A DNA stretch of 5,912 nt from Candidatus Zixiibacteriota bacterium (GTDB lineage Bacteria; Zixibacteria; MSB-5A5; JAABVY01; JAHJOQ01), in assembly GCA_030631455.1 (NCBI GenBank), contig DAOVLC010000101.1, positions 1 through 5,912 on the forward strand. The letters run 5' to 3'. Numbering within the stretch: position 1 is the first letter of the stretch; each line of letters opens with the position of its first letter. This document shows, in pieces, positions 5,676 through 5,912 of the stretch. The translations under genes were made by a program, and so were the position numbers. The notes under the pieces were generated by a model. It was given only the letters and a program-made list of their open reading frames with translations, ran no database searches and had not been told where the DNA came from.

Positions 5676-5912
5676 ATGACCAAGTCTTGGTTATGTTCAC
5701 TCGTATGTGTGGTCCTAGTCGTCGTCGGCTTCGCCGTGGAGCAACCACTAAGTGGGACCGACGAAAAGGCAGGATATCCCAAGCAGGGACCTCCTGTTCC
5801 TTCTCCGGATAAGTGGAGTCGCGTCGGTGAATTCGCGGGGTGTGACTTCTATGTCGAAGTTACCGGTCTGTGGCGTATCTCTCAAGGTGTATGGTTTATA
5901 GATGAGTATAGC
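5676..5912 (+). CDS. Putative exported protein of unknown function (3' partial)
   Basis: The frame is open from ATG 5676 to the window end, 79 residues with no stop. GAGGAG (5661-5666) lies nine bases upstream, and a terminator plus candidate promoter precede it, so it looks like a real new gene. Residues 1-20 resemble a signal peptide or membrane anchor: Lys at position 3, then a hydrophobic run (LCSLVCVVLVVVGFA). Cleavage might fall after GFA. No lipobox is convincing. A Gly/Pro-rich linker (residues 33-44, including KQGPPVPSPDKW) follows, then an aromatic-rich segment with one Cys (GEFAGCDFYVEVTGLW). I do not recognise the family and assign no function. Confidence 0.65.
   Translation, partial: MTKSWLCSLVCVVLVVVGFAVEQPLSGTDEKAGYPKQGPPVPSPDKWSRVGEFAGCDFYVEVTGLWRISQGVWFIDEYS

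Noticed and set aside
1..5912. Mobile element, CRISPR array, tRNA or rRNA
   Set aside because: I saw no long terminal repeats, transposase or integrase sequence, regularly spaced repeats, or tRNA/rRNA-like folds on reading both strands.

Overview
The window looks like bacterial chromosome from an anaerobe-like or mixed-metabolism organism. The GC content is moderate by eye, genes start behind clear Shine-Dalgarno (SD) sequences, intrinsic terminators are present, and operon spacing is tight. The lineage cannot be fixed from the sequence. A single-RRM, glycine-rich RNA-binding protein, an archaeal-flavoured class-III aminotransferase and a two-subunit acyl-CoA synthetase would suit a deep-branching or candidate-phylum bacterium, but that is a guess. 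I see no mobile elements, CRISPR arrays, rRNA or tRNA.

Layout, left to right. Positions 1-1084 (+) hold the 3' part of an iron-dependent alcohol dehydrogenase of the butanol-dehydrogenase type; its 5' end lies outside the window. It converges on a small RRM RNA-binding protein gene (1207-1497, -), and a GC-rich hairpin (1144-1173) sits between the two stops. The RRM gene has a sigma70-like promoter about 130 nt upstream. Its leader contains a perfect 12-bp inverted repeat that would bury its SD. A 534-bp gene-free stretch (1498-2031) carries that leader and promoter, plus the upstream region of the next operon.

Positions 2032-5514 (+) form one apparent three-gene operon: a PLP class-III aminotransferase with a four-cysteine insert, then the beta and alpha subunits of an ADP/GDP-forming acyl-CoA synthetase related to succinyl-CoA synthetase (SucC/SucD). 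The beta and alpha genes overlap by one base (TGATG). The operon ends in a textbook terminator (5531-5563). Catalytic residues of the synthetase are kept, including the phospho-histidine H246 of alpha. Several near-invariant loops around the acyl/CoA site differ from ordinary SucCD, so the substrate may not be succinate.

Positions 5676-5912 (+) start a new transcription unit with its own candidate promoter and SD. It encodes the N-terminus of an unrecognised, probably exported protein that runs off the window.

As a working model, the aminotransferase would deaminate an amino acid (4-aminobutyrate, 5-aminovalerate, ornithine-like or an alpha-amino acid). The synthetase would either make a CoA thioester from the derived acid or run in reverse to conserve ATP. 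The oxidoreductase step linking them is not in this operon. The nearby alcohol dehydrogenase could act on an aldehyde from such a pathway, but it is in a separate unit.
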